A DNA stretch of 64,000 nt from Rheinheimera salexigens (GTDB taxonomy: Bacteria; Pseudomonadota; Gammaproteobacteria; Enterobacterales; Alteromonadaceae), in the NCBI RefSeq assembly GCF_001752395.1, contig NZ_MKEK01000001.1, forward strand, positions 88,056 to 152,055, in the 5' to 3' direction. Below, piece after piece: positions 9,122-18,550 of the stretch. How positions within the stretch are numbered: the first letter of the stretch is position 1; each line of letters begins with the position of its first letter. The notes under the pieces are model-generated. The model searched no databases. It was not told the DNA's origin and worked only from the letters and a program-made list of their open reading frames with translations. The position numbers and the translations under genes are program-made.

Positions 9122-10147
9122 ATGTTACGGTTAATTACCTTAATTATTACATTTGTTTGTTTAACTCTGCTGCCTGCTCAGGCTGCCGTCGTGCTTATTT
9201 ACCATCATGTTGCCAGTGACACGCCTCGCGTAACTAGCGTAACGGCCGATGAGCTTCGTGGCCATCTGCAATATTTAAAAGATCACAACTTTAACGTCAT
9301 TGGTCTTGATGTCTTAATAAACCAACTTAAAACTAGCCAACCCATCGCCGACAATAGTGTCGTGATCACCTTTGATGATAGCTACGAAAACAACTTCACT
9401 ACGGCCCACCCTATTCTGCAACAATTTGGTTATCCTTATACCCTGTTTATCAGCCCAGGAAGTATAGATAAACAAGACGGCCCACTGCTTAATTGGCAGC
9501 AAGTTAAACAGATGTCTGATGATGGCGTATTAATCGCTAATCACGGCATGTGGCACGAGCATATGGCCGCACCCGAAGCTGGTGAAACTAAAAAAGCCTG
9601 GCGTAAGCGTATTAAGAAAAGTATTTTAGATGCAGAAAAAAGCATTAAACAACACACAGGGCAGTCGCATAAATGGCTGGCGTATCCGTATGGCGAATAT
9701 AGTTTAGCTTTAGAACAATTAGTGGCTGAAATGGGTTTTATCGGTATTGGTCAGCACTCTGGCGCTGTCGGTAACAGCACCTCATTAACCCATATGCCAC
9801 GTTTTCCCGCCGCAGGACAATATGCCAATTTAGCACAGTTAAGCCAAAAGTTTCGCAGCTTAGCCTTTACTATTATTGATGAACATAAAACCGATGCTTT
9901 AGTTCAGCAAGCTAACCCACCAACGTTACGCTTAACCTTGCAGATAACAGATTTTAAGCCAAGCCAATTGACATGTTATGCCTTTGGCAAAGCCTTAAAC
10001 CCAAACTGGGAAACAGATAATAGTTTTAGCGTCCAAGCAGATAAGCCATTAACTAAAGGGCGCAGTCGTTATAACTGTACTGCTCCGTCATTAAGCAAAA
10101 ATGGTTATTACTATTGGTTCTCTCAACCTTGGCTTAAGCTTGATTAA
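9122..10147 (+). CDS. Exported polysaccharide deacetylase family protein
   Basis: The 341-residue protein has a signal peptide ending near AQA-AVVL and a NodB-type deacetylase domain. The catalytic/metal motif appears as TFDDSYENN near residue 83, followed by ANHGMWHEHM (metal histidine region) near 140 and AYPYGEYS near 190. A separate C-terminal region of about 90 residues is probably a small beta domain. It likely deacetylates an envelope or extracellular polysaccharide; the substrate cannot be told. The preceding AGGAG lies about eight bases from the ATG. Its 3' end overlaps the convergent sco gene by 14 bases. Confidence 0.88.
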   Translation: MLRLITLIITFVCLTLLPAQAAVVLIYHHVASDTPRVTSVTADELRGHLQYLKDHNFNVIGLDVLINQLKTSQPIADNSVVITFDDSYENNFTTAHPILQQFGYPYTLFISPGSIDKQDGPLLNWQQVKQMSDDGVLIANHGMWHEHMAAPEAGETKKAWRKRIKKSILDAEKSIKQHTGQSHKWLAYPYGEYSLALEQLVAEMGFIGIGQHSGAVGNSTSLTHMPRFPAAGQYANLAQLSQKFRSLAFTIIDEHKTDALVQQANPPTLRLTLQITDFKPSQLTCYAFGKALNPNWETDNSFSVQADKPLTKGRSRYNCTAPSLSKNGYYYWFSQPWLKLD

Positions 10148-10775
10148 GCTTTTTAAGCACTAATGGAAAGTCAGCCATAAGTTGCTCTGAACTCACCACC
10201 GGTAATTCCCCCACTTGTAGTGGTGGCTTAAACATGGCCACTAACTGGCCTTGCGGGTTAATTAATACGATTGACGCACTATGGTCGACAGCATAGTTAG
10301 GTTCAGTGGTATTGCCAATGGCATACATTAAGCCTAACTGGCGAACAAACGGAAACAGTTGGTCATGCCCTGCTGTCATACCAATAACAGCAGGCTGGGC
10401 AAAGTAATTAACATAGTTATTAAGCTGGGGCACGGTATCGCGATTAGGATCGACCGAAACAAACCAAATTTTTAACGGTTGCTCCACCATCGCCGCCAGT
10501 TCTGGCTGTACACCAGCCAATTTGGCTAACGTTAATGGGCAAATATCAGGGCAATAAGTGTAACCGACAAAGGCCAATGTCCATTGACCATATAAGCGCT
10601 CTCGGTCAACCTTTTCGCCAAATTGATCGGTTAAGTTAAAATCGCTTAACGTTCTGGGTTGCGGATAAACTAACGCATGGCTTGGCTCGGCACTCTGCTG
10701 CTGCATTTGATACAACATGACACCAGACACCACTGCCACGATAGCAATTAAAGCTAAAATAATATTACGAAACAT
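10134..10775 (-). CDS. SCO1/SenC family copper chaperone for cytochrome oxidase
   Basis: SCO proteins deliver copper to the CuA centre of cytochrome c oxidase subunit II. The 213-residue protein has one N-terminal membrane anchor (residues 4-23), a thioredoxin fold with the copper-binding C75/C79 in TYCPDICP, and the conserved histidine in AVDHSASIVL near 166. It is the last gene of the oxidase assembly cluster and overlaps the 3' end of the convergent deacetylase gene. Its first codons overlap the ctaB 3' end by 11 bases. Confidence 0.94.
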   Translation of the reverse strand: MFRNIILALIAIVAVVSGVMLYQMQQQSAEPSHALVYPQPRTLSDFNLTDQFGEKVDRERLYGQWTLAFVGYTYCPDICPLTLAKLAGVQPELAAMVEQPLKIWFVSVDPNRDTVPQLNNYVNYFAQPAVIGMTAGHDQLFPFVRQLGLMYAIGNTTEPNYAVDHSASIVLINPQGQLVAMFKPPLQVGELPVVSSEQLMADFPLVLKKLNQA

Positions 10776-11679
10776 AGAATGGGGATACCTTTAAATAATG
10801 GTCAACCAATAACAATAGAAACAGTGTCATCAAATGCACAATTGAAAACTTAAAGGTTTTCATGGCCAAATCTGTTTTCTCATCGGCTAATTTTAACCGC
10901 CACGCATACTGCATAAAACGTAAATTTAATATAACACTACCGATTAAATATATTGCACCACTCATGCCAACCAAATAAGGCATTAAACACACCACAAACA
11001 ATAACACCGTATATAAACAAATAATGCTTTTAGTAAACTCGATACCATGGGTAACCGGCAGCATTGGCATATTAACTTTTGCGTAATCAGCTCTGCGATG
11101 AATGGCTAACGCCCAAAAATGCGGCGGGGTCCAGGCAAAAATAATCATCACTAATAACAAGGCATGGCCATGCACTTCACCGGCAATCGCTGTCCAGCCC
11201 AATAAGGGTGGCATCGCGCCAGCTAGACCACCAATCACAATATTTTGTGGCGTGGCCCGTTTTAAAAACTGAGTATACACCACCGCATAGCCAAATAAAC
11301 TGGCTAAGGTTAACCAAGCAGTTAACGCATTAACGGCAAAATATAATAATATAAAGCCCATAACCGCTAATGAAGTAGCAAATATACTGGCTTGCCGACT
11401 AGTAATACGGCCTTTAGCAATGGGTCGGCTATAAGTACGCGCCATTTGGGCATCAATTCGCCGATCAACTACATGGTTCATTGCCGCAGCCGCCGCAGAT
11501 AACAAGCCAATACCGACAGTCGCAATAATGACGGTTTGTATATCTGGCAAGCCGGGAACCGCTAGCATCATGCCGACCCAAGCAGTTAATACTAATAACG
11601 CCACCACTTTTGGCTTAGTTAACTCTAAATAATCTTTACATTTAGCCGTAAAATCATGGCTTCTACTTAGACTCAGCAT
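10765..11679 (-). CDS. ctaB: Protoheme IX farnesyltransferase (heme O synthase)
   Basis: CtaB/CyoE adds a farnesyl group to heme b to make heme O, the precursor of heme A. It is a UbiA-family polytopic membrane protein with the polyprenyl-diphosphate-binding motif NHVVDRRID near residue 68 and the second Asp-like region around YAKVNMPMLPVTHG. I chose the ATG at 11679 (304 residues) because AAGGAG lies just upstream; an in-frame ATG at 11700 would extend it by seven residues with no better site. The gene overlaps ctaA by 17 bases. Confidence 0.95.
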   Translation of the reverse strand: MLSLSRSHDFTAKCKDYLELTKPKVVALLVLTAWVGMMLAVPGLPDIQTVIIATVGIGLLSAAAAAMNHVVDRRIDAQMARTYSRPIAKGRITSRQASIFATSLAVMGFILLYFAVNALTAWLTLASLFGYAVVYTQFLKRATPQNIVIGGLAGAMPPLLGWTAIAGEVHGHALLLVMIIFAWTPPHFWALAIHRRADYAKVNMPMLPVTHGIEFTKSIICLYTVLLFVVCLMPYLVGMSGAIYLIGSVILNLRFMQYAWRLKLADEKTDLAMKTFKFSIVHLMTLFLLLLVDHYLKVSPFYVS

Positions 11680-12679
11680 AGTTGCTCCTTGCCGACGCAA
11701 CGGTCGGAACTTGTACCAACAATAACACTAAAACCATTAATAAATTTGCGGCAACAACATTATGTGCAACAGCATTAACTAACGGTAAATGCAGCACAAC
11801 ATTCATTAAGCCTAAACTAAATTGGCCTAGTAGTAACACTGCAGCTAGTATGGTTAATTTACGCATTCTGGGCTGCACGGCTCGCTGCCACAATTGCCAC
11901 AGAAACAGAGCTACCACACTAAAGGTGATTAACGCGCCGAAGCGGTGTAACACATGTACAGTTTGCCGCGCTTCAGCTGACATGACGCCATATTCATAAT
12001 CGTCATGGCCTAAATGCAAATCAAAAGCTGCGGCAAAATCCATGCGTTGCCACCAACCTGCCTCACATACTGGCAGCTCAATACAGGCCAAAGCGGCATA
12101 ATTGGCTGCCGTCCAACCACCCAGCGCTATTTGGCCAATTAAGATAATCACAGCAATGCTGGCTAGTGGCTTCAACCCTACAAGTTCAGGCTGAGCGGGT
12201 AACCGCGGTTGTTGTTGTAACCAGTACAAGGCCGCTAAGCTTAATAGGCAAAACCCTCCCAATAAATGCCCCATCACCACTAACGGCAATAAGTTAAGGG
12301 TTACTGTCCACATACCTAGCGCAGCTTGAAACACCACTAACATTAACAATAAGCTTGGCAATAATTTAGGCCGTCTTGGTTCTGTAGACCGCCACCAACT
12401 AGTTATAAAGATAAAAGCAATTAATAAGCCTAAACTGGCAGCAAAATAACGATGGATCATTTCATTCCAGGCTTTTTCCGCATGCACTGGTCGCTCAGGA
12501 AATGCCTGCATCGCTTGAGCAATATGATGATCTTGTTGCGGCACCTTTAAAAAACCATAGCAACCTGGCCAGTCTGGACAACCTAAGCCAGCATCCGTAA
12601 GTCGAGTGTAGGCTCCTAAGGTAATAACGCCTAAAGTAAGAATAATGGCAAAGCTTGCCAGCCACCGCTGTCTAGTCAT
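11663..12679 (-). CDS. ctaA: Heme A synthase (COX15/CtaA family)
   Basis: CtaA oxidises the C8 methyl of heme O to give heme A for the aa3/caa3 oxidase. The 338-residue protein has about eight membrane segments and conserved heme-ligand histidines in EMIHRYFAA near 68, VVMGHLLGG near 135 and VLHRFGAL near 250. The paired cysteines of the family appear in the loop LACIELPVCEAGW. It lies between the small SCO-like gene and ctaB with overlapping ends, so it is part of one transcript. Confidence 0.95.
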   Translation of the reverse strand: MTRQRWLASFAIILTLGVITLGAYTRLTDAGLGCPDWPGCYGFLKVPQQDHHIAQAMQAFPERPVHAEKAWNEMIHRYFAASLGLLIAFIFITSWWRSTEPRRPKLLPSLLLMLVVFQAALGMWTVTLNLLPLVVMGHLLGGFCLLSLAALYWLQQQPRLPAQPELVGLKPLASIAVIILIGQIALGGWTAANYAALACIELPVCEAGWWQRMDFAAAFDLHLGHDDYEYGVMSAEARQTVHVLHRFGALITFSVVALFLWQLWQRAVQPRMRKLTILAAVLLLGQFSLGLMNVVLHLPLVNAVAHNVVAANLLMVLVLLLVQVPTVASARSNYAESK

Positions 12680-13188
12680 ACATCGGTCCTATCATAATTA
12701 AGCAATTTCAATAAATCTTGACGTAGGGCTTTGGCGGTTAACACCATTTCGGCTTCCGTGCTTGGCATTGGATAACGTAATAATGCCAAGCCTTGATGAT
12801 CAATCAATACAATTTGATTGAGTAATTCTGTGCTGATATTTTGTTTTGCGGCTTGCTGACTAAAGCTATTCGGTAGCACAGGCAAGGATTCTGTACTGAC
12901 CAATACCGGCTGTACTTGCTGTTGTTTACGGCCTAAACCAATATACAATTGTTGCACGGTATAAATCGCATTCTGGCATAACTCAGTACATTGCTTTGCG
13001 GGCAATACAGCAATGCGCCAATGTGCCTGTTCGCTGGATGGCGTCAGCACAAATTCCTCTTCGGTTTGCCATTGACCATTACTGGTTACACCACGGTCAA
13101 ACCAGCCGAAATTCAGCACTAAATAAGCTAATAACAACGGTACAGCGCAACATAATATAAATAACAGTAAAAATTTATTTTTAGCCAT
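12676..13188 (-). CDS. Membrane-anchored SCO-like protein in oxidase cluster
   Basis: The 170-residue protein has one N-terminal membrane segment (residues 5-27) and a periplasmic domain carrying C67-TEL-C71, a CxxxC spacing like that of SCO copper chaperones. Such proteins are typically found between surf1 and ctaA in gammaproteobacterial cta clusters and are generally annotated as hypothetical or transmembrane cytochrome oxidase-associated. Here it overlaps surf1 by eight bases and ctaA by four. I infer a thioredoxin-like assembly role, perhaps in copper or thiol handling, but the C-terminal histidine expected of SCO is not obvious. Confidence 0.75.
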   Translation of the reverse strand: MAKNKFLLLFILCCAVPLLLAYLVLNFGWFDRGVTSNGQWQTEEEFVLTPSSEQAHWRIAVLPAKQCTELCQNAIYTVQQLYIGLGRKQQQVQPVLVSTESLPVLPNSFSQQAAKQNISTELLNQIVLIDHQGLALLRYPMPSTEAEMVLTAKALRQDLLKLLNYDRTDV

Positions 13189-13963
13189 GACTTGCCCTTC
13201 CTTGATGACTTGCTGCTAATGCCACACCTAGCACAGCAATGGCCAATAACAACCATTGCAATGCATAGGCTTGATGCTTTTCTGGTGGCATAACAACGGC
13301 TTGATAATGATAAATAAAGTCGGCTTGTTGCTGTTGGTAAAGCAACGCAGGGTAGAATGTCTGAGCAGTTTGCTCCGCTAATACCGCAAAGTTAACTTGT
13401 TGAATTCGCATCGGCCAACTCGCTGAAGACTCAATGTTTTGACCTAATAACAGCATACCCGTAACGTCAGTATGTAATACACCACTTAACGATAATTGGT
13501 CAGGAATTGTCACATTTGGTAGCTGTTCCCGGGAATTAGTACCCGCAATCCAGCCTAGATTAACCAGCAACAACCTGTCATTTGTAGCTAATTTCGCCGC
13601 GATAATAACGTCATAGCCTACTTTGCCATCGACAATTTGGTTATCTAGCAGCCAAATATACGGCGCTTGCCAAGTTGCGCTGGCCGCTAACTTTAAGCCG
13701 TCTAAAGACTGATTCTCTGGCTGATTATCAGATTGATTTTGATAAGATTGCTGTTGAAAGTTTTGCTGTGTACTCGCTAGCGTCGTGGCGTTAAGTACCG
13801 CTTGCTCTGCTTGTTGAGCTAACTGAGTTAATTGTACTGATTTTTGCTCTGCCCGCTGTAGCTGCCACCAAGATAAGTTGATTAAAATGATAAAAACAGC
13901 CACAGTGATACCTAGCCAACTGATGCGTACGGCAAATATATGATTTGCCAGTTTAATGCGCAT
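13181..13963 (-). CDS. SURF1 family cytochrome oxidase assembly protein
   Basis: SURF1 helps insert heme A into oxidase subunit I. The 260-residue protein has the family's topology of one membrane helix at each end (about residues 15-33 and 235-252) and a periplasmic domain between them. Recognisable family segments are ATWQAPYIWLLDNQI followed by VGYDVI, and LLLVNLGWI near residue 140. A stretch rich in Gln and Asn (residues 66-84) is a local low-complexity insertion. It starts 26 bases from the divergent DUF2909 gene. Confidence 0.92.
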   Translation of the reverse strand: MRIKLANHIFAVRISWLGITVAVFIILINLSWWQLQRAEQKSVQLTQLAQQAEQAVLNATTLASTQQNFQQQSYQNQSDNQPENQSLDGLKLAASATWQAPYIWLLDNQIVDGKVGYDVIIAAKLATNDRLLLVNLGWIAGTNSREQLPNVTIPDQLSLSGVLHTDVTGMLLLGQNIESSASWPMRIQQVNFAVLAEQTAQTFYPALLYQQQQADFIYHYQAVVMPPEKHQAYALQWLLLAIAVLGVALAASHQGRASHG

Positions 13964-13989
13964 AAATCTGACCTAATAGAGCGCATTTT

Positions 13990-14199
13990 ATGTTAATTAA
14001 ACTTGTTATCATCGCACTACTACTCTTTATTATTTTTAATTTATTTCGTGCCGGAATTATCATGCTGCGAACAACCAATTCCGAAGTCAGCATGTCGCGC
14101 TATCTAGGTCGCCGTTTAGTAATTTCTATTGTCCTGTTGTTATTAATTTTTCTCGCCATAGCGTTCGGCTTAATTCAGCCGAACCCCACCCCATTCTGA
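13990..14199 (+). CDS. DUF2909 twin-transmembrane protein
   Basis: This 69-residue protein has two membrane helices (residues 2-22 and 43-62) separated by a short basic loop (SRYLGRRL) and matches the DUF2909 family regularly found in cytochrome c oxidase clusters. It is encoded on the strand opposite to all the cta genes, wedged between ctaE (6-base gap, convergent) and surf1 (26-base gap, divergent). A role in oxidase assembly or stability is inferred from context only. Confidence 0.88.
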   Translation: MLIKLVIIALLLFIIFNLFRAGIIMLRTTNSEVSMSRYLGRRLVISIVLLLLIFLAIAFGLIQPNPTPF

Positions 14200-14205
14200 A
14201 TTGTG

Positions 14206-15084
14206 TTACAGCACATAAACAAACACATATAAACACAGCCACACTACATCTACAAAGTGCCAATACCAAGCCGCGGCCTGAAAACCAAAGTGATTCTCAG
14301 GTGTAAAGTGGCCTTTTAACACCCTTAAAAAGATGAAAAACAATATGATGGCACCTAAGGTTACGTGCACGCCGTGAAAGCCTGTCAACATAAAGAAAGT
14401 ACTACCATAGAAGCCTGATGCTAAGGTTAGCCCTAGATCACGATAAGCATGCACATACTCATACACTTGTAAGCTTAAAAAGCTAAAACCTAATATTAAA
14501 GTGAACAGTAGCATTAACTTTAACTGGCCACGCTTATTTTGTTCAATTGCAGTATGAGCAAAATGTAATGTTACTGATGAAATTAATAACAAGGCGGTAT
14601 TAATCATCGGTAAGCCTGTCGCCGGCATAGCTTGAGTTTCTGTACCACCTGGAGTTTTTAATAGTGGCCAACTAGCTTGGAACTCTGGCCACAGTACTGC
14701 GAAGGTGCTGGCATTATTACCGCCCCCCCCTAGCCAGTTTAACGCTATCATGCGGCCATAAAATAATGCGCCAAAAAATGCCATAAAAAACATCACTTCC
14801 GACATAATGAACCAACTCATGCCCAAGCGAAAAGACCGTGACATTTGCTGGCTATACAGACCACTCATTGATTCATCAATAACATTTCTAAACCAACCAA
14901 ATAGCATAATAATCAGGGTGACTATGCCGGCAAAAAGTAAATAACCGCCAAATCCTGTACGCTGATAAGTAATATCATTAATATAATTTCCTGCACCAAC
15001 GGCAATTAGAAATAACGCAACCGCACCAACAATAGGCCAAGGGCTTTGTGCGGGAACATAATATTTTTCATAGCTGTTACTCAT
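14206..15084 (-). CDS. ctaE: Cytochrome c oxidase subunit III
   Basis: Subunit III of the heme-copper oxidase, a seven-helix membrane protein that stabilises proton uptake by subunit I. Typical segments are WFIMSEVMFFMAFFGALFY near residue 95, FYGSTFFMLTGFHGVHV near 225 and AAWYWHFVDVVWL near the C-terminus. I place the start at 15084 (292 residues): GGGGA lies upstream and this ATG comes two bases after the ctaG stop. A start at 15117 would overlap ctaG needlessly. Confidence 0.96.
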   Translation of the reverse strand: MSNSYEKYYVPAQSPWPIVGAVALFLIAVGAGNYINDITYQRTGFGGYLLFAGIVTLIIMLFGWFRNVIDESMSGLYSQQMSRSFRLGMSWFIMSEVMFFMAFFGALFYGRMIALNWLGGGGNNASTFAVLWPEFQASWPLLKTPGGTETQAMPATGLPMINTALLLISSVTLHFAHTAIEQNKRGQLKLMLLFTLILGFSFLSLQVYEYVHAYRDLGLTLASGFYGSTFFMLTGFHGVHVTLGAIILFFIFLRVLKGHFTPENHFGFQAAAWYWHFVDVVWLCLYVFVYVL

Positions 15085-15085
15085 G

Positions 15086-15649
15086 TTATTCCCCAAATTT
15101 TGTTGGCACGCCGGCAACTTCTACCGCATTCGCTGTTACATCATATAAAGTATAAGACAGCGTGATAGTAGAAAACCGCTCTGGTAATGCCGGATCAACA
15201 TAGAACTGTAATGGCATCAACATGTCTTTGCCGCCAGCTAACTGCTGCTGACTAAAACAAAAACACTCTATTTTGTGAAAATATAAAGCCGCTTGCCCTG
15301 GTGCGACGGAAGGTACTGCTTGTCCTATAATAAACCGCTGGGTTGGATTAGTAGCTAGATAATTTATCCGATGCACTTCACCCGGATGAACTTTAATGCG
15401 ACTAATTTCTGGTTTAAATATCCAAGGCATGTCTTTATTAGGCCGAGCGATAAACTCAATAATAACCTCTCGACTGGTATCAATGATGGCAGCTTCAGTC
15501 GAAGCTGCCGTAGTTGCCGTTTTACCATTGATACCGGTTAAGTCACAGAACACGTCATATAGCGGTACTAACGCAAAGCCAAAGCCGAACATGGCTAAAC
15601 TCATAACGATTAATTTACCGGTTAATGTTTTATGCACTGACTTAATCAT
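15086..15649 (-). CDS. ctaG: Cytochrome c oxidase assembly protein CtaG/Cox11
   Basis: CtaG (Cox11) delivers copper to the CuB site of subunit I. The 187-residue protein has one N-terminal membrane helix (residues 12-31) and a periplasmic beta-domain with the copper-binding motif CFCFSQQQL near residue 126. It lies between ctaD and ctaE, four bases after ctaD and coupled to ctaE, as expected for the canonical assembly cluster. Confidence 0.96.
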   Translation of the reverse strand: MIKSVHKTLTGKLIVMSLAMFGFGFALVPLYDVFCDLTGINGKTATTAASTEAAIIDTSREVIIEFIARPNKDMPWIFKPEISRIKVHPGEVHRINYLATNPTQRFIIGQAVPSVAPGQAALYFHKIECFCFSQQQLAGGKDMLMPLQFYVDPALPERFSTITLSYTLYDVTANAVEVAGVPTKFGE

Positions 15650-15653
15650 ATCG

Positions 15654-17240
15654 TTACTTCACCTCTGGAGGAGTAGTAAAAGTGTGGTACGGTGCCGGTG
15701 ATGGCACTTCCCACTCTAGACCATGCGAGCCTTCCCATACATGTGCTGTCGCTTTTACTCCACCTCTAGCACATTTAACCACTACCCATACAAACAACAG
15801 TTGGGATAAACCGAATAAGAAACCGCCGACACTGATCAAAGCATTAAAATCAGCAAACTGCAGCGCATAATCAGGAATACGACGTGGCATGCCGGCTAAG
15901 CCAACAAAGTGCATAGGGAAAAACAGTAAGTTAACCGAGATAAGAGAACACCAAAAATGCCACTGCGCCAATTTTTCGTCGTACATATAGCCTGTCCACT
16001 TAGGCAGCCAGTAATAAGCCGCGGCCATAATCGAGAAGACGGCACCGGTCACTAACACATAATGGAAATGCGCTACGACAAAGTAAGTGTCATGGTATTG
16101 AAAATCAGCAGGCGTAATGGCTAACATTAGCCCAGAAAAACCACCGATGGTAAACAGGACTATAAACGCGAGCGCAAACATCATAGGGGCTTCAAAGGTC
16201 ATAGCCCCTCGCCACATTGTTGCCACCCAATTAAAGACTTTAACCCCCGTTGGCACTGAGATAAGCATGGTGCAGTACATAAAAAATAATTCTGCAAATA
16301 CCGGCATCCCAGTGGTAAACATATGATGCGCCCAGACCAAGAATGACAATAAAGCGATACTGCCAGTGGCATACACCATAGAGGCATAGCCAAATAAGGG
16401 TTTACGAGCAAAGGTTGGCACTATGCTAGAGATAATACCAAAAGCAGGCAAAATCATTATGTACACTTCTGGATGACCAAAAAACCAGAAAATATGCTGG
16501 AATAGTACCGGGTCACCACCGCCTGCAGCATCAAAGAAGCTGGTAGCAAAGTATTTATCGGTTAATACCATGGTGACTGCGCCAGCAAGCACCGGCATCA
16601 CCATAATTAATAAAAATGCCGTCACCAACCAAGTCCAAACAAATAAGGGCATTTTCATCCACGTCATGGTTGGTGCTCGCATATTAAATATGGTCACAAT
16701 AACGTTGATGGCACCCATAATGGATGAAATCCCCATGATATGGACAGAGAACACAAATAATGCCGTACTATCACTACTGTAGGTAGAAGAAAGAGGGGCG
16801 TAGAAGGTCCAACCAAATGCAGGACCGCCACCAGGCATAAATAATGATGATAATAAAATTAAAAAAGCAAAAGGTAAGATCCAAAAGCTCCAGTTATTCA
16901 TCCGCGGTAACGCCATATCTGGCGCCCCTATCATCATAGGTATCATCCAGTTAGCTAAACCGGTAAAGGCGGGCATAACCGCACCAAACACCATAATCAA
17001 GCCATGCACTGTGGTCATCTGATTAAAAAAGTGAGGTTCGACAAATTGTAATCCGGGTTGAAACAACTCTAACCGGATCACCATTGCCATGGTGCCACCT
17101 ATAAAGAACATCACTAACGAAAAAATTAAATATAAACTGCCGATATCTTTATGGTTGGTGGTATACAGCCAACGTGTAAAGCCTTTAGGTTTGTGGTCAT
17201 GATGTTCGTCAACTGCGACAGTCTCTGTTATTCCGCTCAT
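15654..17240 (-). CDS. ctaD: Cytochrome c oxidase subunit I
   Basis: The catalytic subunit carrying low-spin heme a and the heme a3-CuB oxygen-reduction site, coupled to proton pumping. The 528-residue, twelve-helix protein shows MTTVHGLIMVFG (heme a ligand region), the Tyr-His crosslink motif FGHPEVYIMILPAFG, the CuB ligand pair WAHHMFTTGM and the heme ligands in HDTYFVVAHFHYVL. It follows ctaC by three bases. Sequence and gene order indicate an A-type cytochrome c oxidase. Confidence 0.98.
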   Translation of the reverse strand: MSGITETVAVDEHHDHKPKGFTRWLYTTNHKDIGSLYLIFSLVMFFIGGTMAMVIRLELFQPGLQFVEPHFFNQMTTVHGLIMVFGAVMPAFTGLANWMIPMMIGAPDMALPRMNNWSFWILPFAFLILLSSLFMPGGGPAFGWTFYAPLSSTYSSDSTALFVFSVHIMGISSIMGAINVIVTIFNMRAPTMTWMKMPLFVWTWLVTAFLLIMVMPVLAGAVTMVLTDKYFATSFFDAAGGGDPVLFQHIFWFFGHPEVYIMILPAFGIISSIVPTFARKPLFGYASMVYATGSIALLSFLVWAHHMFTTGMPVFAELFFMYCTMLISVPTGVKVFNWVATMWRGAMTFEAPMMFALAFIVLFTIGGFSGLMLAITPADFQYHDTYFVVAHFHYVLVTGAVFSIMAAAYYWLPKWTGYMYDEKLAQWHFWCSLISVNLLFFPMHFVGLAGMPRRIPDYALQFADFNALISVGGFLFGLSQLLFVWVVVKCARGGVKATAHVWEGSHGLEWEVPSPAPYHTFTTPPEVK

Positions 17241-17243
17241 CTA

Positions 17244-18386
17244 TTAATCCCCTTTACCTTGTAATGCTGCATTAACATCTGCCGCTTGAACTAAGTCGCC
17301 GGTATTGTTGCCCCATGCATTACGCTCATAGGTAATTACTGCAGCAATTTCTTTTAAACTCAGCTGCTTAGCAAAACCCTGCATTGCGGTACCGCTTTTG
17401 CCATGCAACACAATATCGATATGACCTGCCATATCTTTTAGCGCCATCTGGCTGCCTTTTAACGCGGGGAATATACCGGGTAAACCTTGTCCTGACGGTT
17501 GATGACAAGCTGAACAGTGACCAAGATACGTACGTTCGCCAACGGTCATTAACTCTTCTAATGACATATTCATCGCCAGCAGTGCTTGCTCTTCGGCTTT
17601 AGCTTCAGCATTACGCTTTTCTTCTGTTGCAACCCAAGTAGCAAAGTCTTCCGGGGTTTTGGCAATAACCACTATTGGCATAAAGCCGTGATCTTTACCG
17701 CATAACTCTGCGCATTGACCACGGTAAATGCCCGGCTCTTCAACCCGGGTCCAAGTTTCATTAATAAAGCCTGGATTGGCATCTTTTTTAATTGCAAAAG
17801 CGGGCACCCACCAAGAATGAATAACATCATCAGAAGTCATTAAAAAACGAACTTTTTTATCGGTTGGGATCACTAGCGGTCGGTCGACTTCAAGCAAGTA
17901 GTTAGGATCTTTGGCAAAGCGATTATTAATTTGCTCTTTTGGTGTCGCTAATAGCGAGTAGTAAGATACATCATGATCTAGAAATTCATAATGCCACTTC
18001 CATTGCGAACCGGTAATTAATACGGTTATATCCGCTTCAGTGGTATCTTCCATTGCAATCAGGGTTTTAGTGGCGGGTATCGCCATAAGAATTAAAATAA
18101 CGACTGGTATCGAAGTCCAAATCACTTCAACTTTTGTACTTTCATGGAATTGAGCTGGTGTTACGCCGCGCGATTTTCGGTGCCGAAAAATAGACCAAAA
18201 CATCAAGCCAAACACTACGGCACCGATAGCACAACAAATCCAGAAAATAGTCATGTGCAGGTTATAAACTTGCTGACTAATATCTGAAACGCCTTGAGTC
18301 ATATTCAATGGCATTGCTGTTGCGTTCACCGACGCAGTGCATAGCAAAGCTGGCAGCGACCAACGAAAACTACTCGGTTTCGTCAC
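17244..18386 (-). CDS. ctaC: Cytochrome c oxidase subunit II with fused cytochrome c (caa3 type)
   Basis: Subunit II receives electrons from cytochrome c through the binuclear CuA site. The 380-residue protein has a signal sequence, two membrane helices (about residues 40-60 and 90-110), a cupredoxin domain with the CuA motif CAELCGKDHGFM near residue 216, and an extra C-terminal cytochrome c domain with the heme motif CSACH near residue 293 and a later Met region (TAMQGFAKQL). The fused heme domain marks the enzyme as caa3-type. First gene of the minus-strand oxidase cluster. Confidence 0.97.
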   Translation of the reverse strand: MTKPSSFRWSLPALLCTASVNATAMPLNMTQGVSDISQQVYNLHMTIFWICCAIGAVVFGLMFWSIFRHRKSRGVTPAQFHESTKVEVIWTSIPVVILILMAIPATKTLIAMEDTTEADITVLITGSQWKWHYEFLDHDVSYYSLLATPKEQINNRFAKDPNYLLEVDRPLVIPTDKKVRFLMTSDDVIHSWWVPAFAIKKDANPGFINETWTRVEEPGIYRGQCAELCGKDHGFMPIVVIAKTPEDFATWVATEEKRNAEAKAEEQALLAMNMSLEELMTVGERTYLGHCSACHQPSGQGLPGIFPALKGSQMALKDMAGHIDIVLHGKSGTAMQGFAKQLSLKEIAAVITYERNAWGNNTGDLVQAADVNAALQGKGD

Positions 18387-18550
18387 TGGACTTCTCCTCT
18401 GTCATTTTGCAAAGCAAACTGCAGAAACTCAGTACACAGCACTACACGGCTATTTCACCTACACCGAATCTATGTTTCAAGCTTCATCAGTACATTATAA
18501 TTATTTTAGTTATTATTTTATTATCCGGTTTCAGGGTTAGCGCAGAAACC

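Noticed and set aside
15682..15870. Short frames antisense to the oxidase genes
   Set aside because: All lie inside ctaD/ctaC in shadow frames without start signals or homology.
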